NCBI RefSeq assembly: GCF_001552635.1
Contig: NZ_BCRO01000025.1
Location: 50,885-114,884 of the forward strand
DNA from: Actinomadura hibisca NBRC 15177
GTDB lineage: Bacteria > Actinomycetota > Actinomycetes > Streptosporangiales > Streptosporangiaceae
DNA: 64,000 nucleotides
Direction of reading: 5' to 3'
Part shown: in pieces, positions 60,827 through 64,000 of the stretch
Layout of the letters: each line of letters opens with the position of its first letter
Position numbering within the stretch: position 1 is the first letter of the stretch
Made by a program: the position numbers and the translations under genes
The notes under the pieces: model-generated
Told to the model about the DNA's origin: nothing
The model's input: only the letters and a program-made list of their open reading frames with translations
Databases searched by the model: none

Positions 60827-62614
60827 GTGGCACAACTCCGGATCGCGCTCGCGCAGGTGAACCCGACCGTCGGCGACCTCGACGGCAACGCCGCCCTCAT
60901 CGTGGAATGGACCCGGCGCGCGGCCGACGCGGGCGCGCACCTGGTGGCCTTCCCGGAGATGGCGCTGACCGGCTACCCGGTGGAGGACCTGGCGCTGCGG
61001 TCCTCGTTCGTGCAGGCGTCGCAGCGGGCTTTGGAAGCAGTGGCGACCAGGCTCGACGCCGAGGGCCTCGGCGAGATCCCGGTGGTGACCGGCTACCTGG
61101 ACCGCCGCGCGGTGAGCCTGGTCCGCGCCGGCCAGCCCGCCGGTTCCCCGCTGGACGCGGCGGCGTGGCTGCACCGGGGCGGGGTGGTCGCGCGCTCGGC
61201 CAAGCACCACCTGCCCAACTACGGGGTCTTCGACGAGTACCGGATCTTCGTGCGCGGCGACCGGCTGCCCGTCGTCCGGGTGCGCGGGATCGACGTGGCG
61301 ACGGTCGTCTGCGAGGACCTGTGGCAGGACGGCGGCCCGGTGAGCGTGACCGAGACCGCCGGGGCGGGCCTGCTGCTGGCGATCAACGCGTCCCCCTACG
61401 AGCGCAACAAGGACGACGTGCGGCTGGAGCTGTGCGCCGAGCGGGCCCGCGAGGCGGGCTGCGCGCTGGCGTACGTGAACATGGTGGGCGGCCAGGACGA
61501 GCTGGTCTTCGACGGCGACTCGCTGGTGGTCGCCGCCGACGGCACCCTGCTGGCCCGCGCCCCGCAGTTCACCGAGCACCTGCTCGTGGTGGACCTGGCG
61601 CTCCCCGCCGCGACGGGCCCGCGCGAGCGGACCCCCGTCCCGGCCCTGGACGGCACAACGATCACGATCGAGCACCACACCCTCGACGAGGAGACCCTCC
61701 CGGCCTACGACGTGCGCCCCCAGGAGGCGGCCGAGCCCCTGGACGACCTGGCGGAGGTCTACGGCGCGCTGGTGCTGGGGACCCGCGACTACGTGCGCAA
61801 GAACGGCTTCCGCTCGGTGATCCTGGGCCTGTCCGGCGGCATCGACTCGGCGCTGGTGGCCACGATCGCCTCGGACGCGATCGGCCCGGAGAACGTGCAC
61901 GCGGTCCTGCTGCCGAGCCGCTACTCGACCGAGCACTCGGTGACCGACGCGCAGGAGCTGGTCAAGCGCCAGGGCGTGCACGCGCGGATCGTGCCCATCA
62001 AGGACATGGTGGACTCCTTCGAGGCCCACCTCGACCTGGACGGCCTGGCCGCCGAGAACCTCCAGGCCCGCATCCGGGCCAACATCTGGATGGGCCTGTC
62101 GAACCAGGAGGGCCACCTGGTGCTGACCGGCGGCAACAAGAGCGAGCTGGCGACGGGCTACTCGACCCTGTACGGGGACTCGGCGGGCGGCTTCGCGCCC
62201 ATCAAGGACCTGGTGAAGACGATGGTGTGGGAGTTGTCCCGGTGGCGGAACGAGGCCGTCGGGAGCGACCTGCCGTTCCTGCACCCGTTCGCGACGCCCC
62301 CGATCCCCGAGGACGTCATCGTCAAGGAGCCGTCGGCGGAACTGCGCCCGGACCAGCGCGACAGCGACAGCCTGCCGCCGTACGACGTGCTGGACCCGCT
62401 GCTGGCCGACTACGTCGAGCGCGACATGGGCCGCGACGCGCTGGTGGCGGCGGGCCACGACCCGGCCCTGGTGGAACGGGTGATCCGCCTGGTGGACCTG
62501 GCCGAGTACAAGCGCCGCCAGTACCCGCCGGGCCCCAAGATCACCCCGAAGAACTTCGGCCGCGACCGCCGCGTCCCGATCACCAACCGCTGGCGCGAGC
62601 CGGGCGACGCCTGA
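60827..62614 (+). CDS. nadE: Glutamine-dependent NAD+ synthetase
   Basis: 595 residues; final step of NAD synthesis. The N-terminal nitrilase-like glutaminase (about 1-270) has VAFPEMALTGYP (Glu), AKHHLPNYGVFDEYR (Lys) and VVCEDLWQDGGP (Cys). The C-terminal synthetase has GLSGGIDSALVA (PP-loop, about 333-344), TGGNKSELATGYSTLYGD and the C-terminal KFGRDRR-like KNFGRDRRVPI. Glutamine as nitrogen source ties it to the gln genes nearby. It abuts the convergent hxlR-type gene with no gap. Confidence 0.96.
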   Translation: MAQLRIALAQVNPTVGDLDGNAALIVEWTRRAADAGAHLVAFPEMALTGYPVEDLALRSSFVQASQRALEAVATRLDAEGLGEIPVVTGYLDRRAVSLVRAGQPAGSPLDAAAWLHRGGVVARSAKHHLPNYGVFDEYRIFVRGDRLPVVRVRGIDVATVVCEDLWQDGGPVSVTETAGAGLLLAINASPYERNKDDVRLELCAERAREAGCALAYVNMVGGQDELVFDGDSLVVAADGTLLARAPQFTEHLLVVDLALPAATGPRERTPVPALDGTTITIEHHTLDEETLPAYDVRPQEAAEPLDDLAEVYGALVLGTRDYVRKNGFRSVILGLSGGIDSALVATIASDAIGPENVHAVLLPSRYSTEHSVTDAQELVKRQGVHARIVPIKDMVDSFEAHLDLDGLAAENLQARIRANIWMGLSNQEGHLVLTGGNKSELATGYSTLYGDSAGGFAPIKDLVKTMVWELSRWRNEAVGSDLPFLHPFATPPIPEDVIVKEPSAELRPDQRDSDSLPPYDVLDPLLADYVERDMGRDALVAAGHDPALVERVIRLVDLAEYKRRQYPPGPKITPKNFGRDRRVPITNRWREPGDA

Positions 62615-62959
62615 TCACCGCACCCGGTCCCAGGGCAGGCCCGCGATGCGGTCGATGTGGTCCTCGCCCCACTGCCCGAGCGGCGCCATGGCGTCGTTGA
62701 GGGAGCGCCCGAAGTCCGTCAGGGAGTACTCGACCTTGGGCGGGACCTGCTGGTAGACCTCGCGGTGCAGCAGCCCGGAGACCTCCATCTCGCGCACCTG
62801 CTGGATGAGGACGCGCTCGCTGATGCCGGAGACGGCGCGCCGCAACTCCCCGAAGCGGAGGGGGCCGTCCTGGAGCGCGAAGAGGACGAGCCCCTTCCAC
62901 TTGCCGCCCATGAGGGCGATGGCGGCGTCGAGGCCGCAGGTGAACTCCCGACCGGTCAT
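62615..62959 (-). CDS. HxlR-family transcriptional regulator
   Basis: 114 residues. FTCGLDAAIALMGGKWKGLVLFAL (family start with a conserved Cys12) leads into a winged helix with RFGELRRAVSGISERVLIQQVREME. ATG 62959 has GGGGAG upstream; five more residues exist in the longer frame. The conserved Cys often senses electrophiles or oxidants in this family. It is divergent from the reductase gene, and the gap holds an AGTACC/GGTACT palindrome. Confidence 0.9.
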   Translation of the reverse strand: MTGREFTCGLDAAIALMGGKWKGLVLFALQDGPLRFGELRRAVSGISERVLIQQVREMEVSGLLHREVYQQVPPKVEYSLTDFGRSLNDAMAPLGQWGEDHIDRIAGLPWDRVR

Positions 62960-62987
62960 GCGCTCTCCCCACACTTACCTTCTGCTC

Positions 62988-63012
62988 AGTACCCGACAAA
63001 ATAGTAGGTACT
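62988..63012. promoter_or_regulatory. HxlR operator candidate
   Basis: AGTACC (62988-62993) and GGTACT (63007-63012) form an inverted repeat with 13 bases between; a further AGTACC follows at 63025-63030. The site lies between the divergent hxlR-type and reductase genes. Confidence 0.6.
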
Positions 63013-63090
63013 TGAAGGAACAGCAGTACCCGTTTCAGGATGATCACGCCGCCGGAACCGGCGCGTCCCCCACCTGAACCGGAGTCCCCC

Positions 63091-63978
63091 ATGCACACGA
63101 ACGACCGCACGCCGGTGACCGTCATCGGCCTGGGCGCGATCGGCACGGCACTGGCCGAGGCGTTCCTCAGAGCCGGGCACCCGACCACGGTCTGGAACAG
63201 GACAGCGGCCAAAGCCGCCCCCCTGGAAGCCAAGGGAGCCGAACACGCAGAAACGATCAAGCAGGCCGTAACAGCGAGCCCCCTGGTCATCACGGCCCTG
63301 ACGACTTTCGAGGACACACGAGAGGCCCTGGAGCCCGCAGGGGCAGAGCTACGCGACCGTGCCCTAATCACGCTGAACAGCGGCTCCCCAGCAGCCGCCC
63401 GCGAGACAGCGACCTGGGCCACAGATCACAAGGCCCGCTTCCTGGCGGGAGCGGTGAAGAACGTGCCGTCAGCAGTAGGAGCGCCGGACACGCTGCTCTA
63501 CTACAGCGGCGACAGGAGCGTCTTCGAGGAGTACGAGCCGACGCTCAGGATCCTGGGCGGCGACACCGTCCACCTGGGCGACGAACCGGACCTGGCGGCC
63601 CTGTACGAGATGGCGGTGGGCGCGATGTTGCTGCCCGCCCTGGTCGGCTTCTTCCAGGGGGCGGCCGCGCTCCAGTCACGCGGCCTGGAGGCGGCCTCGA
63701 TGGTGCGGTTCGCGGGCAAGTGGCTGGACATGATCAAGTCCCTGCTGCCGATCTACGCCACGGAGATCGACACCGGCGACTACACCGACGCCGCCTCGTC
63801 GGTGAACCTGTTCCTGGCGGGCGTGGCCCACGACGAGGACCTGACACGCGAGACGAACGTGGACACGTCCTGGCTGACCCCGCTGCACGACCTGCTGAGG
63901 AGGGCGGCGGAGGCGGGCCACGGCGAACACAACATCTCGGCCCTGACGGAGGTACTCAAAAAGCAACCCCAAACGTGA
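63091..63978 (+). CDS. NAD(P)-binding imine reductase/beta-hydroxyacid dehydrogenase-like protein
   Basis: 295 residues. VTVIGLGAIGTALAEAFLRAGHPTTVWNRTAAKA is the Rossmann NADP site with the NRT motif of the 6-phosphogluconate dehydrogenase-like superfamily; LNSGSPAAARETATWA follows. GAVKNVPSAVGAPDTLLYYSGD and the helical C-domain resemble imine reductases and NAD(P)-dependent oxidoreductases regulated by HxlR proteins. ATG 63091 has CCGGAG upstream. Codons with third-position A (GCA, ACA, GGA, CTA) are more frequent than in neighbours, suggesting recent transfer. Confidence 0.83.
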   Translation: MHTNDRTPVTVIGLGAIGTALAEAFLRAGHPTTVWNRTAAKAAPLEAKGAEHAETIKQAVTASPLVITALTTFEDTREALEPAGAELRDRALITLNSGSPAAARETATWATDHKARFLAGAVKNVPSAVGAPDTLLYYSGDRSVFEEYEPTLRILGGDTVHLGDEPDLAALYEMAVGAMLLPALVGFFQGAAALQSRGLEAASMVRFAGKWLDMIKSLLPIYATEIDTGDYTDAASSVNLFLAGVAHDEDLTRETNVDTSWLTPLHDLLRRAAEAGHGEHNISALTEVLKKQPQT

Positions 63979-64000
63979 CCACCAACCCCGGCCACCGGGG

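Noticed and set aside
1..64000. tRNA, rRNA, insertion sequences, prophage, CRISPR arrays or biosynthetic megasynthase genes
   Set aside because: No cloverleaf, transposase, phage structural gene, spacer-repeat pattern or PKS/NRPS domain was recognised on reading; this was a by-eye search and not a computed one.

Overview
The window is a high-GC actinobacterial chromosome segment. Signs of this are pervasive G/C third codon positions, frequent GTG and TTG starts, an actinobacterial cytochrome oxidase subunit IV, a mycothiol-dependent enzyme family, a GlnR box before glnA, GlnE and GlnA2, and DUF3043/DUF4191/RDD genes in the order known from Mycobacterium tuberculosis (about Rv2200c to Rv2222c). 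The combination with two c-di-AMP riboswitches and a PspA-HtpX module suggests a Streptosporangiales or Thermomonosporaceae (Actinomadura-like) organism; the family is inference. I see no tRNA, rRNA, insertion sequence, prophage or CRISPR array.

Layout: 1-4 kb holds a truncated rhomboid protease, an exonuclease/GIY-YIG nuclease and an NYN-domain protein. 4-7.5 kb holds three secreted cell-wall hydrolases, the last two each behind a ydaO-type c-di-AMP riboswitch. 7.5-10.2 kb holds two coupled membrane metalloproteases. 10.3-14.7 kb holds an L,D-transpeptidase and the aa3 oxidase genes ctaC-ctaD-ctaF. 14.8-19.4 kb is a sulfur, Fe-S and NAD block: a cysteine desulfurase, a 23-residue cysteine-repeat peptide, TusA, adenosine kinase, ErpA and NadA. 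19.5-25.5 kb holds a SIMPL protein, an MDMPI-family enzyme and the envelope-stress cluster pspA-pspAA-htpX-pspAB, followed by a second diverged htpX-pspAB pair. 25.6-30.7 kb holds DUF3043, an aldo/keto reductase, CobU, CobS and a GntR-membrane protein pair.

30.8-41.3 kb is the lipoate and 2-oxoacid dehydrogenase block: leucyl aminopeptidase, LpdA, SucB, a TIGR01777 epimerase, an S51-like peptidase, LipB, a DUF1877 protein, LipA, DUF4191 and RDD proteins. LipB and LipA make the cofactor that SucB carries and LpdA reoxidises. 41.4-54.5 kb is the nitrogen block: glnA1 behind a four-half-site GlnR box, glnE and glnA2, with an SNF2 helicase, an OsmC protein, a TAP-like hydrolase, a PAP2 phosphatase and an FG-GAP protein between them. 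54.7-64 kb holds an amino-acid ABC importer, a class I terpene synthase, an ArsR-like regulator divergent from an MFS exporter, NadE, and an HxlR regulator divergent from a reductase.

The most interesting signals are: (1) the tiny ORF with a C-D-M-P repeat joined by ATGA overlaps to both the cysteine desulfurase and TusA; (2) the same inverted repeat, TCGTC-N5-GACGA, upstream of both nadA and nadE, about 42 kb apart; (3) the duplicated HtpX-PspAB module; (4) the paired riboswitches, one driving a gene with an apparent CTG start; and (5) at least a dozen genes with a TANNNT box 6-8 bases before the start codon, which indicates leaderless transcripts.
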